A DNA stretch of 64,000 nucleotides from Streptomyces sp. NBC_01478 (GCF_036227225.1 NZ_CP109444.1:7669501-7733500), one strand, 5' to 3'; counted from the first letter of the stretch, positions 25,346 through 35,625 are shown. Translations and numbers: made by a program. Notes: generated from the sequence alone by a model not told the origin.

Positions 25346-28300
25346 TGGCGGTTCCTCCGGCGCTACCGGCACCCCCGACGCCTCCCGCCGCCGACGGACT
25401 CGCCGAGCGGCTCCGCGCACGCCTGGGTGTCGACCCGAGCGCACGCGAACTCGCGGAGGCGTTGTGGCTCGCGGAGCACGTGGGGCGCCCCGAAGTACGC
25501 CCGCCGGAAACCGAGTTGGCCGCCACCGACCCGCCGGTCGAACCCCCGCCCGTCCCCACACCCCGGGAACCGGCGCCCCGAACCGATGCCACGGCCCTCA
25601 CTTCCGACCGCGTCCGCCTGTACCACGACGGCCCGCGCTCAACACCTCACCGAGGCGGCGAACAGGGCGGCCCCGAACCGGACTTCGCGCGGGTACGCGT
25701 CCCCGTGGCGACCGCCCTCCCCAACTCCCTCACCCTCCAACGCGCCCTGCGCCCCCTCCAGCGCTACCGCCCGCCCGTCCGCACCACCGCCGATCACCTC
25801 GACGAACAGGCCACCGCCGAACGGGCCGCGGAGACAGGCCTGTTCACCCCCGTGCTCCGACCGGGCGCACGCCGTGAGGCCCGGCTGCGGCTCCTCATGG
25901 ACGCCTCGACCTCAACCTCCGTCTGGGACAGCACACTTGAGGAACTCCGCCAGATCTGCGCGGGCCTGGGCGCCTTCCGCGAGGTGCAGGTGCACTACGT
26001 CCACCAGGGCGCCGACGGTCAGTTGGCGATCGGCACCTCACGCCACCCCGGCCGCGCCCTGCGCGCCGCCGAGCAACTGCGCGACCCCACGGGACGTCAA
26101 CTCACCCTCGTCCTCAGCGACTGCGCGGGCCCGCTGTGGCGCTCGGGTCAACTTCAACGGCTGCTGCACCACTGGGCACGGGCCGCGCCCGTCGCCGTGG
26201 TCCAGCCCCTGCCGCAGCGGTTGTGGCGGCGCACCCACCTCCCGGCCCTCTCGGGCACCCTGCGCCGCCGCGAAGGCCTGGGCGCCAGGCTGGAGTTCAG
26301 GCCGGCCGAGGGCGAAGTCCCTTCCGGGGCGCTCCCGGTGCCGGTGCTCGGCCCCACCCGGGCCGCGCTGGGCACGTGGGCGCGCCTGCTCTCCGGCGGC
26401 ACCGGCCTGTCCCTCCCCGCAGCAGCCGCCTGGGTCCACGCGAGCCACCCCGCCGCCCCGCCCCGCGTCGGACGCCCGCCTGCCGACGCCGGTCCGCTCG
26501 TCGCTGCCTTCCGCCGCTCCGCGTCCCGCCAGGCCGTGTCCCTCGCCGTCTCGTACTCCGCCGTACCGCTGACCCTGCCCGTTATGCAGCTTGTCCAGCG
26601 CGCCACGCAGCCGCACAGCGGGCCGTCTGTACTCGCCGAGGTTCTGCTCAGTGGGTTGCTGAAACAGGGGGACGGAGAGGGGTGGTACGAGTTTGTCCCG
26701 GGCGTGCGGGTGGAGTTGCTGCGCCTGCTGCCGCGCGGGGACGCCCAGCTCATGCTCAAGTACTGCGGCGAGTACGTCGAGCGGCACTTCGGGCGCCGGG
26801 CGCGCAACTTCCCCGCGCTTGCGTTGGCCGGGCTCACGGGGGGTACGGCCGTTCTGCCACCGGGGGAGGAGACGGGGGCGTTCGCCGAGGTGTCGCGGGC
26901 GGTGCTGGGGCGGTATACGGCGCCCGTGGAGGTGCGGCGGAAGCGGTTCGCGCTGTTCTACATGGCGGACGACGAGTCGTGGGCGCTCTGGACGACCCAA
27001 GTGCTGGGTGCCGTGGGACACGACGTGGATCTGCGGATGTGGACCGATGCCGAGGAGCTGCGGGAGGCGTTCACGTCGCCGGTGCTGCTGCTTCTCGGCA
27101 ACGGCTGCAAGGTGTTCGAGGTGGCACTGGCGTCCCTCGTGGCGGGATCCGAACAGCGAATCGTCACCGTCGATGTCAGCACTCCCTGGCCGCGGATGTC
27201 CTGGCCCTCAGGCCTGGAGCCGGGCGTTTCCCTGGCCGACACGACCGAGCGCATGGCCAGATGGAGGCTGCTGGACATTCTGGGCGATGACGACGATTCA
27301 GGCGCTCACCCGCCCGACACCCGGGACCCGGAGTTTCCCGGTCCCACCCAGGCGGTGTGGGGCGTGGTGCCCACACCTTTGCCGGGATACGTCCTCCGAG
27401 AAGATCTTCTCGGACAACTCCGCGACAAGTTGACGACCACTCAAGGAGATTCAGCGGCCTGCGCCCTGGTCGGACCGCCGTCGTCCGGCAAGACGCAACT
27501 CGCGGCGGAGTACGTGCGCCGGTACGCCGGTGACTACGACTTCGTCGGGTGGATCCGGGCAGGAGACCACACGACCCGACTGGCCGAAGTCCAACGCTGC
27601 GTATCGGCACTCGTCCGCCACGTCGATGACCTCCCCCAACTCCACGAACTCTTCCGGCACTTGCGCGAGGCCAACCTCCGCTGGCTGATCGTCTACGACG
27701 GCTGGGACGACCTCCAGGGCGCCAACGACCTGCTGATCAGCGGTGGCCACGCGCTCATCACCACCGAGGACGGAGCATGGGCGGAGGCGGTAGACGCCCT
27801 ACGGGTGTCGGCCGCCGCGGGAGAACTGTCCAGACCGGCGACCGAGTGGGACGAACTCGTCCGTCGGGCCCTGGTCCGTGTCCACGCCCCGGCCGACGCA
27901 CAGGGTGTCGTAGCGGCCAGCGGTTTCTTCCTGGCACCCGGCTGGGTGGTCACCGCGGCACACGTGGTCGCGGGCAGCGACCAGCAGTCGGGCGTCGGCA
28001 TCACCACGATGGACGGTCGCCGCCACCAGGTCGAACGGGTCCGTGACGCGGGCGAGTTGGCACTGTTGTACGTGCCCGACGTGGCCGGCGTCGACTGCCT
28101 GTGGCTCACCGACCGCCCGTTCGTCCGCAACGCGCCCGCGACCCTGTACGGCGCCGACGGCCCCTTGGACGCGCCTCGGGTGGTCTCCACGGCGTCTGCG
28201 GTCTCCGGACTCCTCGGCCGGGAGATCGTCCTGCTGGACGGCGAGTTGATCCCCCTCGGAAGCGCGGGTGGTCCCGTCGTCGACGAACAGGACGGCTCCG

Positions 28301-29601
28301 TGATCGGTGTCATCAAGTCCCGGCGGGCCGACGGCGGCGGGAGGGGAGAGGCCGTCCGCATCGAGGAGTTGCGGGCGCTGTGCGAAGGGGGGCTCACGGG
28401 TACCGAGTTGTGGCACGGGTTCGTACGGGCGCACGACAGGCACCACGCCGACCGGTTCGCCGAACGAGGTCCCCACATGACGTGGACCGGCGTTCAGCTC
28501 GGGCCGAGCGATATGCCGGCCCCAGCTCTCCCACCCGACGAGCGGACCGAACTCTACGGATTCCTCGCCGAGTTGGAACCGCCCGCCGAGCCGAAGACGG
28601 TGCTGGAACTGCTCGGGCCACGAGAACGGCCGGACGTTTCCCCGCGCCACTGGCGTGACGGCGCCGGATCCCTGAACCACCTCTCCACCGACGAGCGCCT
28701 GCTCCTCTACGCCGCACGCGTCTGGGCCCACCTGGCCACCCGGAGTGCCCCGGCCCAGGCCCCCGCCCTCGCCGCCCTGCGAAACTGGACCGACACCGTC
28801 CGACAACGTCTCACGGAGACCGGCGGGCAGGACATCGCCGATGTCTTCAGCCGCGTGGACACGGATTTCACCCGTATCGGACCCGCTCTGCGCGTGAAGA
28901 TCCAGCCCACCACGGTTCTCGACGGCTACAACTGGCGCATCGAGCTGGCGGGGGCCGGCGGTGAAGTGGCTTTGGTCGAGGACGAGTTGGGTGTTCCGGC
29001 GGGGGAACTGCAGGAGCGGCTCTGCCACCATCTCTGGAACTCGCTGCCGCTCGCCGAGTCGCCCGGCACCACGGCCTCCGTCCAGTTCTTCCTGACGAAC
29101 GAGCTGCTGTGGGATCTCCCCGTGGAGAACTGGCGGCTACCGGGGGAGCACGCCCTCGGACGGGAGCGGAACGTCGTCGTACGCACCTATGGCGATCGGG
29201 AGCGTTCGCTTCAGGCGTGGCGGCAGCGTTGGGACGCGGTGACCAGAGGCCCGCTGCAAGGTCTCCGGCTGCACGGGGCAGGCGCCGTCGACTGGACGCA
29301 GACATCCCTCAACGCGGTACCCCTCCTGTGCCGGCACGCCGACCAGCCCACGCCGACCGCCGCTCTCTTCCAGGCCAAGACCCTGGGCTTCCCCCTCATG
29401 CTCTCGAGCCGGGCCGCGACCCACACCGACTGCGCCGACTTCTACGAGCGGGCCGAGGACCTGCTACGGCAGACCCGCACCGCCCGTGAACTCATCGCCC
29501 AGGTCTGCTACTTGAGGGCCCACAGTGCCACCCGCCGTGCCCCCGAAGCCGCTTGGGCCCGTCACCTCGCCGTCTTCTGCGACCCGCCCCCCGGCTACTG
29601 A
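25345..29601 (+). CDS. SAV_2336/vWA - TIR-like - truncated NB-ARC - pseudo-trypsin - VMAP-C fusion protein
   Basis: This 1418-residue cytoplasmic multidomain protein starts with an SAV_2336 N-terminal region (ELAEALWLAEHVG, ~15-60) and then a vWA-like domain with a MIDAS motif at D186-x-S-x-S (LLMDASTSTS). A TIR-like segment follows (~533-652, KRFALFYMADDESWALWTTQ), then an NTPase core with P-loop GPPSSGKT (K716) and Walker B LIVYDGWDD (~781-789). A trypsin-like domain (~850-1000) is next, and a VMAP-C domain (~1030-1418) resembles that of the protease gene two positions upstream. In the trypsin-like domain H873 is kept (TAAHVV), but the expected Asp is E904 (GELALLYV) and the nucleophile position is A974 (GSAGGPVVD), so catalysis is unlikely. 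The NB-ARC part stops after ALITTEDGAW without ARC or winged-helix domains. It is translationally coupled to MoxR. Likely role: sensor/regulator of the locus; this is inference. Confidence 0.9.
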   Translation: MAVPPALPAPPTPPAADGLAERLRARLGVDPSARELAEALWLAEHVGRPEVRPPETELAATDPPVEPPPVPTPREPAPRTDATALTSDRVRLYHDGPRSTPHRGGEQGGPEPDFARVRVPVATALPNSLTLQRALRPLQRYRPPVRTTADHLDEQATAERAAETGLFTPVLRPGARREARLRLLMDASTSTSVWDSTLEELRQICAGLGAFREVQVHYVHQGADGQLAIGTSRHPGRALRAAEQLRDPTGRQLTLVLSDCAGPLWRSGQLQRLLHHWARAAPVAVVQPLPQRLWRRTHLPALSGTLRRREGLGARLEFRPAEGEVPSGALPVPVLGPTRAALGTWARLLSGGTGLSLPAAAAWVHASHPAAPPRVGRPPADAGPLVAAFRRSASRQAVSLAVSYSAVPLTLPVMQLVQRATQPHSGPSVLAEVLLSGLLKQGDGEGWYEFVPGVRVELLRLLPRGDAQLMLKYCGEYVERHFGRRARNFPALALAGLTGGTAVLPPGEETGAFAEVSRAVLGRYTAPVEVRRKRFALFYMADDESWALWTTQVLGAVGHDVDLRMWTDAEELREAFTSPVLLLLGNGCKVFEVALASLVAGSEQRIVTVDVSTPWPRMSWPSGLEPGVSLADTTERMARWRLLDILGDDDDSGAHPPDTRDPEFPGPTQAVWGVVPTPLPGYVLREDLLGQLRDKLTTTQGDSAACALVGPPSSGKTQLAAEYVRRYAGDYDFVGWIRAGDHTTRLAEVQRCVSALVRHVDDLPQLHELFRHLREANLRWLIVYDGWDDLQGANDLLISGGHALITTEDGAWAEAVDALRVSAAAGELSRPATEWDELVRRALVRVHAPADAQGVVAASGFFLAPGWVVTAAHVVAGSDQQSGVGITTMDGRRHQVERVRDAGELALLYVPDVAGVDCLWLTDRPFVRNAPATLYGADGPLDAPRVVSTASAVSGLLGREIVLLDGELIPLGSAGGPVVDEQDGSVIGVIKSRRADGGGRGEAVRIEELRALCEGGLTGTELWHGFVRAHDRHHADRFAERGPHMTWTGVQLGPSDMPAPALPPDERTELYGFLAELEPPAEPKTVLELLGPRERPDVSPRHWRDGAGSLNHLSTDERLLLYAARVWAHLATRSAPAQAPALAALRNWTDTVRQRLTETGGQDIADVFSRVDTDFTRIGPALRVKIQPTTVLDGYNWRIELAGAGGEVALVEDELGVPAGELQERLCHHLWNSLPLAESPGTTASVQFFLTNELLWDLPVENWRLPGEHALGRERNVVVRTYGDRERSLQAWRQRWDAVTRGPLQGLRLHGAGAVDWTQTSLNAVPLLCRHADQPTPTAALFQAKTLGFPLMLSSRAATHTDCADFYERAEDLLRQTRTARELIAQVCYLRAHSATRRAPEAAWARHLAVFCDPPPGY

Positions 29602-29609
29602 TACGCCGA

Positions 29610-29649
29610 TGGGCCCGCCCCCGAGTAACCGAACTCGGAGCCGGGCCCA
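29610..29649. terminator. Bidirectional terminator between VMAP fusion gene and kgd
   Basis: A 17-bp imperfect stem (29610-29626 with 29633-29649, loop AACCGA) lies between the convergent stop codons. Confidence 0.7.
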
Positions 29650-29678
29650 CCGTACGTACGACCAAGACGTGTCGAGAC

Positions 29679-32600
29679 CTACGCCTCGAACACCTCCCGA
29701 ACCAACTGCTCCTGCTCGGCCTGGTGCCGCTTGGCCGACCCCACCGCCGGCGACGAGCCGTGCGGACGAGAGATCCGCCGCAGGCGCTCCCCGTGAGGAA
29801 CATCCGAGCCGACCGCCAGGTCCAGGTGGTCGATCAGGTTCAGGGCGATGAACGGCCAGGCGCCCTGGTTGGCCGGCTCCTCCTGGGCCCAGAGGTACTT
29901 CTCGGCGTTCGGGTACTTGGCGATCTCGGCCTGGACCTCGGCACCGGGCAGCGGGTACAGCCGCTCAAGGCGGATGATCGCCGTGTCCGTCGTGCCGCGC
30001 TTGGTGCGCTCGGCCTCCAGGTCGTAGTACAGCTTGCCCGTGACGAAGACGACCTTGCGGACGGCCGCGGGGTCCGTCACCGTCGCGTCGCCGATGACCG
30101 GGCGGAACTGACCCGTCGTGAACTCCTCCGCCTTCGACGCGGCGGCCTTGAGGCGCAGCATCGACTTCGGGGTGAAGACCACCAGCGGCTTGTGGTGCGG
30201 GTTGTGCACCTGCCACCGCAGGAGGTGGAAGTAGTTCGACGGCAGGGTCGGCATCGCGACCGTCATGTTGTTCTGCGCGCAGAGCTGGAGGAAGCGCTCG
30301 ACTCGGGCCGAGGAGTGGTCCGGGCCCTGGCCCTCGTAGCCGTGGGGGAGCAGGAGCGTGACGCCGGACGTCTGGCCCCACTTCTGCTCCGCCGCCGAGA
30401 TGTACTCGTCGACCACGGACTGCGCGCCGTTGACGAAGTCGCCGAACTGCGCCTCCCACATCACGAGCGCGTCGGGGCGGGCCAGCGAGTAGCCGTACTC
30501 GAAGCCCATGACCGCGTACTCGGAGAGGAGCGAGTCGTAGACGTTGTAGCGCGCCTGGTCCTCGGCGAGGTACTGGAGCGGGGTGTAGTCCTCGCCCGTC
30601 TGACGGTCGATGAGGACCGCGTGACGCTGGCCGAACGTGCCGCGGCGGGAGTCCTGGCCGGAGAGGCGCACCGGGGTGCCCTCAAGGAGCAGGGAGCCGA
30701 TCGCGAGCGTCTCGCCCATGCCCCAGTCGATCGTCCCGTCCTCGACCATCGTCGCCCGGCGCTGCAACTGGGGCAGCAGGCGCGGGTGGACGTGGAAGTT
30801 GTCCGGGATGTTGACCTGGGACTCGGCGATCCGCTTGACGACCTCCGTGGAGATCGCGGTGTTGACCGCCACCGGGAACTCGGCCTGCGGGTCCGCCATC
30901 GGGGCGGCACCCGGCTGGGCGGTCGCCTCGCGGACCTCGGTGAAGACCTTCTCCAACTGGCCCTGGTAGTCCTGGAGGGCTTGTTCGGCTTCCTCGAGGG
31001 TGATGTCGCCGCGACCGATCAGCGACTCGGTGTACAGCTTGCGCACCGAGCGCTTCTTGTCGATCAGGTCGTACATCAGGGGCTGGGTGAAGGCCGGGTT
31101 GTCCGACTCGTTGTGACCGCGGCGGCGGTAGCAGATGAGGTCGATCACCACGTCCTTGTTGAACGCCTGACGGAACTCGAAGGCCAGCCGCGCGACGCGG
31201 ACCACGGCCTCCGGGTCGTCGCCGTTCACGTGGAAGATCGGGGCCTCGATCATGCGCGCCACGTCCGTCGCGTACATCGACGAGCGCGAGGACTCCGGGG
31301 CGGCCGTGAAGCCGACCTGGTTGTTGATGACGATGTGGATCGTGCCGCCGGTGCGGTAGCCGCGCAGTTGCGACATGTTGAGCGTCTCGGCCACCACGCC
31401 CTGGCCCGCGAAGGCCGCGTCACCGTGCAGGGCGAGGGGCAGGACCGTGAAGTCCGTACCACCCTTGTTGATGATGTCCTGGCGGGCGCGGACGATGCCC
31501 TCGATGATCGGGTCGACCGTCTCCAGGTGGGACGGGTTCGCCGCGAGCGTGACCTTGATCTGCTCGCCGTCCAGGCCGGTGAAGGTGCCCTTGGCGCCCA
31601 GGTGGTACTTCACGTCGCCGGAGCCGTGCATCGACTTCGGGTCGAGGTTGCCCTCGAACTCGCGGAAGATCTGGGCGTACGACTTGCCGACGATGTTCGC
31701 GAGAACGTTGAGGCGGCCGCGGTGGGCCATGCCGATGACGACCTCGTCGAGGCGCGACTCGGCCGCGCTGTCGATGACCGCGTCCAGGAGCGGGATGACG
31801 GACTCGCCGCCCTCCAGGGAGAAGCGCTTCTGGCCGACGTACTTCGTCTGCAGGAAGGTCTCGAAGGCCTCCGCCGCGTTCAGGCGGCGCAGGATGCGCA
31901 GTTGCTCCTCGCGCTCCGGCTTGGAGTGCGAGCGCTCGATGCGGTCCTGGATCCACTTGCGCTGCTTCGGGTCCTGGATGTGCATGAACTCGATGCCGGT
32001 GGTGCGGCAGTACGAGTCGCGCAGCACGCCGAGGATGTCGCGCAGCTTCATCAGGGACTTGCCGGCGAAGCCGCCGACCGCGAACTCCCGCTCCAGGTCC
32101 CACAGGGTGAGGCCGTGCTCGGTGATGTCCAGGTCGGGGTGCTTGCGCTGGCGGTACTCCAACGGGTCGGTGTCGGCCATGACATGGCCGCGGACCCGGT
32201 AGGAGTGGATCAGCTCGAAGACGCGGGCGGCCTTCGTCACGTCGTTGTCGTGCGACGCGTCGATGTCCTTGAGCCAGCGGACCGGCTCGTACGGGATGCG
32301 CAGCGCCTCGAAGATCTCGTCGTAGAAGCCGCTCTCGCCGAGCAGGAGGTTCGCGACGATCCGCAGGAACTCGCCGGAGGCGGCGCCCTGGATGACCCGG
32401 TGGTCGTAGGTCGACGTGAGCGTCATGACCTTCGAGATGCCGAGCTTGTTCAGGGTGTCCTGGCTCGTGCCCTGGAACTCCGCCGGGTAGTCCATGGAGC
32501 CGACGCCCATGATGACCGACTGACCGGGCATCAGGCGCGGGACCGAGTGGACCGTGCCGAGGCCGCCGGGGTTGGTCAACGACACGGTGACGCCCGTGAA

Positions 32601-33500
32601 GTCGTCCATCGTCAGCTTGCCGTCGCGGGCGCGGCGGACGATGTCCTCGTAGGCCTGCCAGAACTCGAAGAAGTTCAGCGTCTCGGCCTTCTTGATGCCG
32701 GCGACGACGAGCTGGCGGTCGCCGTTGGGCTTCACCAGGTCGATGGCGAGACCGAAGTTGACGTGCTCCGGCTTGACCAGGGTCGGCTTGCCGTCCTTCT
32801 CCGCGAACGAGTAGTTCATCGACGGCATGGCCTTGATGGCCTGCACCATCGCGTAGCCGATGAGGTGGGTGAAGGAGATCTTCCCGCCCCGGGCGCGCTT
32901 CAGGTGGTTGTTGATGACGATGCGGTTGTCGAAGAGCAGCTTGACCGGGACCGCGCGCACGGACGTGGCCGTGGGCACCTCGATCGAGGCGTTCATGTTC
33001 TTCGCGACCGCTGCGGCCGGGCCGCGCAGCGTGACGAACTCCGGGCCCGCGGGAGCCTCGGTCGCCGGCTCGGCCTTCTTCGGCTGGGCGGCCGGGGCCG
33101 CCGCCTTCACAGGGGCCGGAGCGGCGACGGGAGCCGGCGCAGGGGCCGGAGCGGCCGCTGCGGGCGCCGGCGCGGGGACCGCCGGAGCCGCGGGTGCGGC
33201 AGGAGCAGCCGGGGCCGGAGCCGGGGCTACGGGTGCGGCCTGTACCGGGGGGGTGGGCGCTGCGGCCCCCGCGGCCGCAGTACCCGCCGAAGTCGAGGTC
33301 GGGGCGGCAGCCGCGCCCGGCTTGTAGTCGGCGAAGAAGTCCCACCAGGCTCGGTCTACCGAGTTCGGATCCTGGAGGTACTGCTGATAGATCTCGTCGA
33401 CGAGCCACTCGTTGGGCCCGAACGCCGCCGCGGGATTCTTACCCGCGGCTTGGTCGGACTCGGTCGAGATGGTCGAGTTACTGGGGGACTGTGACGACAC
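29679..33500 (-). CDS. kgd: Multifunctional 2-oxoglutarate dehydrogenase E1 / succinyltransferase (Kgd/OdhA type)
   Basis: This 1273-residue actinobacterial fusion converts 2-oxoglutarate to succinyl-CoA (or succinic semialdehyde) in the TCA cycle. Domain order: a small N-terminal E1 segment ([20 protein letters not shown]), an Ala/Pro-rich linker of about 100 residues, an acyltransferase (E2-like) catalytic domain with [17 protein letters not shown], and then the thiamine-diphosphate E1 domain with [20 protein letters not shown]. It lacks a lipoyl domain, as expected, since that is supplied by the pyruvate dehydrogenase E2. The start is GTG 33500 ([13 protein letters not shown]); a longer form is possible but the conserved part begins here. 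Confidence 0.95.
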   Translation of the reverse strand: MSSQSPSNSTISTESDQAAGKNPAAAFGPNEWLVDEIYQQYLQDPNSVDRAWWDFFADYKPGAAAAPTSTSAGTAAAGAAAPTPPVQAAPVAPAPAPAAPAAPAAPAVPAPAPAAAAPAPAPAPVAAPAPVKAAAPAAQPKKAEPATEAPAGPEFVTLRGPAAAVAKNMNASIEVPTATSVRAVPVKLLFDNRIVINNHLKRARGGKISFTHLIGYAMVQAIKAMPSMNYSFAEKDGKPTLVKPEHVNFGLAIDLVKPNGDRQLVVAGIKKAETLNFFEFWQAYEDIVRRARDGKLTMDDFTGVTVSLTNPGGLGTVHSVPRLMPGQSVIMGVGSMDYPAEFQGTSQDTLNKLGISKVMTLTSTYDHRVIQGAASGEFLRIVANLLLGESGFYDEIFEALRIPYEPVRWLKDIDASHDNDVTKAARVFELIHSYRVRGHVMADTDPLEYRQRKHPDLDITEHGLTLWDLEREFAVGGFAGKSLMKLRDILGVLRDSYCRTTGIEFMHIQDPKQRKWIQDRIERSHSKPEREEQLRILRRLNAAEAFETFLQTKYVGQKRFSLEGGESVIPLLDAVIDSAAESRLDEVVIGMAHRGRLNVLANIVGKSYAQIFREFEGNLDPKSMHGSGDVKYHLGAKGTFTGLDGEQIKVTLAANPSHLETVDPIIEGIVRARQDIINKGGTDFTVLPLALHGDAAFAGQGVVAETLNMSQLRGYRTGGTIHIVINNQVGFTAAPESSRSSMYATDVARMIEAPIFHVNGDDPEAVVRVARLAFEFRQAFNKDVVIDLICYRRRGHNESDNPAFTQPLMYDLIDKKRSVRKLYTESLIGRGDITLEEAEQALQDYQGQLEKVFTEVREATAQPGAAPMADPQAEFPVAVNTAISTEVVKRIAESQVNIPDNFHVHPRLLPQLQRRATMVEDGTIDWGMGETLAIGSLLLEGTPVRLSGQDSRRGTFGQRHAVLIDRQTGEDYTPLQYLAEDQARYNVYDSLLSEYAVMGFEYGYSLARPDALVMWEAQFGDFVNGAQSVVDEYISAAEQKWGQTSGVTLLLPHGYEGQGPDHSSARVERFLQLCAQNNMTVAMPTLPSNYFHLLRWQVHNPHHKPLVVFTPKSMLRLKAAASKAEEFTTGQFRPVIGDATVTDPAAVRKVVFVTGKLYYDLEAERTKRGTTDTAIIRLERLYPLPGAEVQAEIAKYPNAEKYLWAQEEPANQGAWPFIALNLIDHLDLAVGSDVPHGERLRRISRPHGSSPAVGSAKRHQAEQEQLVREVFEA

Positions 33501-33781
33501 GGCGGCAACCGCCCTCTTCCGCTTCACAAGGTGATGGACAGCGGGAATTAAGGCTACGCCCCCATGACCGCCAAGGTCAGGTCGGGCCGGTCCATCGTCG
33601 CGTAAGTCACATCGGAAAGTGTGTTTCGAGGGCTGAAATGGCGGGAAACAAGCGTGGTTCCGCTGCGGAAGGGACGCATCGATGCGGGCCGGACGCGCCG
33701 ACGGCGCGGGCCTGTGCCTGATCACACGTGTCCGTCAGCGCGGACTGCGGTGGATCTTGGGGCTCCGGTTCGAACTTTACG
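33501..33781. other. Intergenic region upstream of kgd
   Basis: This 281-bp region, upstream of kgd and downstream of the sensor kinase gene on the same strand, should contain the kgd promoter. I see no gene, hairpin or clear operator in it. A short AT-richer run (GGAAAGTGTGTTTCGAGGG) lies at about 33613-33632. Confidence 0.4.
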
Positions 33782-34888
33782 TCAACTTGGCACGGATGAC
33801 AGTCCCGGGAGAGTGACGATAATCCTGCAGCCACGGTCGGATTCGGCCACACCGATCCGGCCGCCGTGCAGATCCACCGCCCAGCGGGCGATCGCCAGGC
33901 CGAGGCCCGTACCGCCGTCGCTGCCGGGTCCGTGCGGAGAGCTCACCGCTCCCCGGTTGAACCGCTCGAAGATGTGCGCCCACTGCGCCTTCGGGATGCC
34001 GGGCCCCTCGTCCAGGACCTCCAGCTCCAGCGACTGGGGCAGCGACCCGCGCCGCGCCTTGACCGTCACCCGGCCGTGCGCGGGGCTGTGCTTGACCGCG
34101 TTGTCGATCAGGTTGGCGACGACCTGGTGGATGCGCTCGGGGTCCGCGAGCGCGGTCAGCTCCGGCGGGGACACGTCCAGGTGCAGATGGACGTCCGTAC
34201 GCGTGTGACTCCCGGAGCCCGACGCGATGCCCGCGCGCGCGGAGGCGACCATGTTGGCCTCCTTGAGCACGCCCGAGAGATACGGCCACACCTCGAAGCG
34301 GCGCGTCTTCAGCGGTACGACGCCGTTGTCCAGGCGGGAGAGGTCCAGCAGCGTCTCGACGAGCCGTCCGAGCCGCTCCGTCTGCTTCAGCGCCGTCCGC
34401 ATGGTCTCCGGATCGGCGGCCGAGACGCCGTCGACGACGTTCTCCAGTACGGCGCGCAGGCCCGCGATGGGGGTGCGCAGCTCGTGCGAGACGTTCGCGA
34501 CGAGTTCCTTGCGCTGGCGCTCCTGCGCCTCCAGCTCGTCGGCCATGACGTTGATCGTCCCGGCCAGGTCGCCCAGTTCGTCGCGGCGGTTCTCGCGCAC
34601 CCGGCGCGTGTAGTCACCGTGCGAGATGGACCGGGCCACCGTGTTCATCTCGTCCAGCGGCGCGGTGAGCGAATGGGCCACGAACTGCGTTATCAGCAGC
34701 GTGGCGATCATCGAGAAGACCGTGATGAAGCGCAGCTCCGTCGCCGTGCGCATGGCGATCATCATCAGCCCGGTGGTGATGAGCACCGAGATGACGACCA
34801 GCGCGCCCAGTTTGGTCTTGATCGAGAACGGGCGTACGCCGCCCCAGGACTCCCCGGGGCTCCTCCGTGACGTCGGCCCTTCGTTCAT
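33782..34888 (-). CDS. HAMP-domain sensor histidine kinase
   Basis: This 368-residue kinase starts at ATG 34888, overlapping the response regulator stop by 4 bp. It has two adjacent membrane helices (LGALVVISVLITTGLMMIA and FITVFSMIATLLITQFVA) with almost no extracytoplasmic loop, then a HAMP domain, HisKA with phosphoacceptor His in VANVSHELRTPIAGL, and HATPase_c with LIDNAVKHSP, DEGPGIPK and GGTGLGLAIA. The very short loop suggests it senses within the membrane or through a partner. It is paired with the regulator immediately upstream; its position next to kgd does not by itself prove a metabolic link. Confidence 0.93.
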   Translation of the reverse strand: MNEGPTSRRSPGESWGGVRPFSIKTKLGALVVISVLITTGLMMIAMRTATELRFITVFSMIATLLITQFVAHSLTAPLDEMNTVARSISHGDYTRRVRENRRDELGDLAGTINVMADELEAQERQRKELVANVSHELRTPIAGLRAVLENVVDGVSAADPETMRTALKQTERLGRLVETLLDLSRLDNGVVPLKTRRFEVWPYLSGVLKEANMVASARAGIASGSGSHTRTDVHLHLDVSPPELTALADPERIHQVVANLIDNAVKHSPAHGRVTVKARRGSLPQSLELEVLDEGPGIPKAQWAHIFERFNRGAVSSPHGPGSDGGTGLGLAIARWAVDLHGGRIGVAESDRGCRIIVTLPGLSSVPS

Positions 34889-35625
34889 GGCGTGGGTGTC
34901 TCCAGTGCGTAGCCGACGCCGTGGACCGTGCGGATCCGCTCGGCGCCGATCTTCCGGCGCAGCGCTTTGATATGGCTGTCGACGGTACGCGTGCCGGAGG
35001 CGTCCGCCCAGTCCCACACCTCGGCGAGCAACTGCTCGCGCGAGAGCACGGCACGCGGGGTGTTCGCCAGACACACCAGCAGGTCGAACTCGGTGGGCGT
35101 CAGGTGCACGTCCTCGCTGCGCACCCGTACCCGGCGCTGCGCGTGGTCGATCTCCAGCTCGCCGAGGCGCAGGATGCCCGAGCGCGGGGTGGACGCGGCC
35201 ACCACGGCACGCTCCACCCGGCGCAGCAGGACGTGCACCCGCGCCGCCAGCTCCCGCATGGAGAACGGCTTGGTCATGTAGTCGTCGGCGCCGACCCCGA
35301 GCCCGACCAGCATGTCGGTCTCGTCGTCGCGCGCGGTGAGCATCAGCACCGGCACCGGGCGGGCGGCCTGCACACGGCGGCAGACCTCCAGCCCGTCGAA
35401 GCCGGGCAGCATGATGTCGAGGATCAGCAGATCGGGCTGCCAGGCCTCGGCGGTGTCGACGGCCGACGGCCCGTCGCCCGCGGTCTGCACGAGGAATCCC
35501 TCGGCCCGCAAACGGGCTGCGATGGCATCGACGATCGTCGGGTCGTCCTCGACCACCAGCACCCGGCGCTGCGCGCCGGGCGTGGCCGTGGCCGTACCGT
35601 TGTGGGAGGTCTGTGTCTGCTCCAT
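34885..35625 (-). CDS. OmpR/PhoB-family response regulator
   Basis: This 246-residue regulator has a receiver domain with acidic pocket VVEDD, phosphoacceptor D70 in LLILDIMLPG and K119 in DDYMTKPFS. A winged-helix DNA-binding domain follows (LTPTEFDLLVCLANTPR; TRTVDSHIKALRRKIG; IRTVHGVGYALE). The N-terminal ~20 residues are a polar extension (MEQTQTSHNGTATATPGAQR). It is the first gene of a two-gene operon with the HAMP kinase and presumably autoregulated. Targets are unknown. Confidence 0.94.
   Translation of the reverse strand: MEQTQTSHNGTATATPGAQRRVLVVEDDPTIVDAIAARLRAEGFLVQTAGDGPSAVDTAEAWQPDLLILDIMLPGFDGLEVCRRVQAARPVPVLMLTARDDETDMLVGLGVGADDYMTKPFSMRELAARVHVLLRRVERAVVAASTPRSGILRLGELEIDHAQRRVRVRSEDVHLTPTEFDLLVCLANTPRAVLSREQLLAEVWDWADASGTRTVDSHIKALRRKIGAERIRTVHGVGYALETPTP

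Noticed and set aside
29553..33494. 1313-residue open frame on the + strand
   Set aside because: It is antisense to kgd, is compositionally extreme (very rich in Arg, Val, Leu, Asp), has no domain features and reflects GC bias of the real gene.
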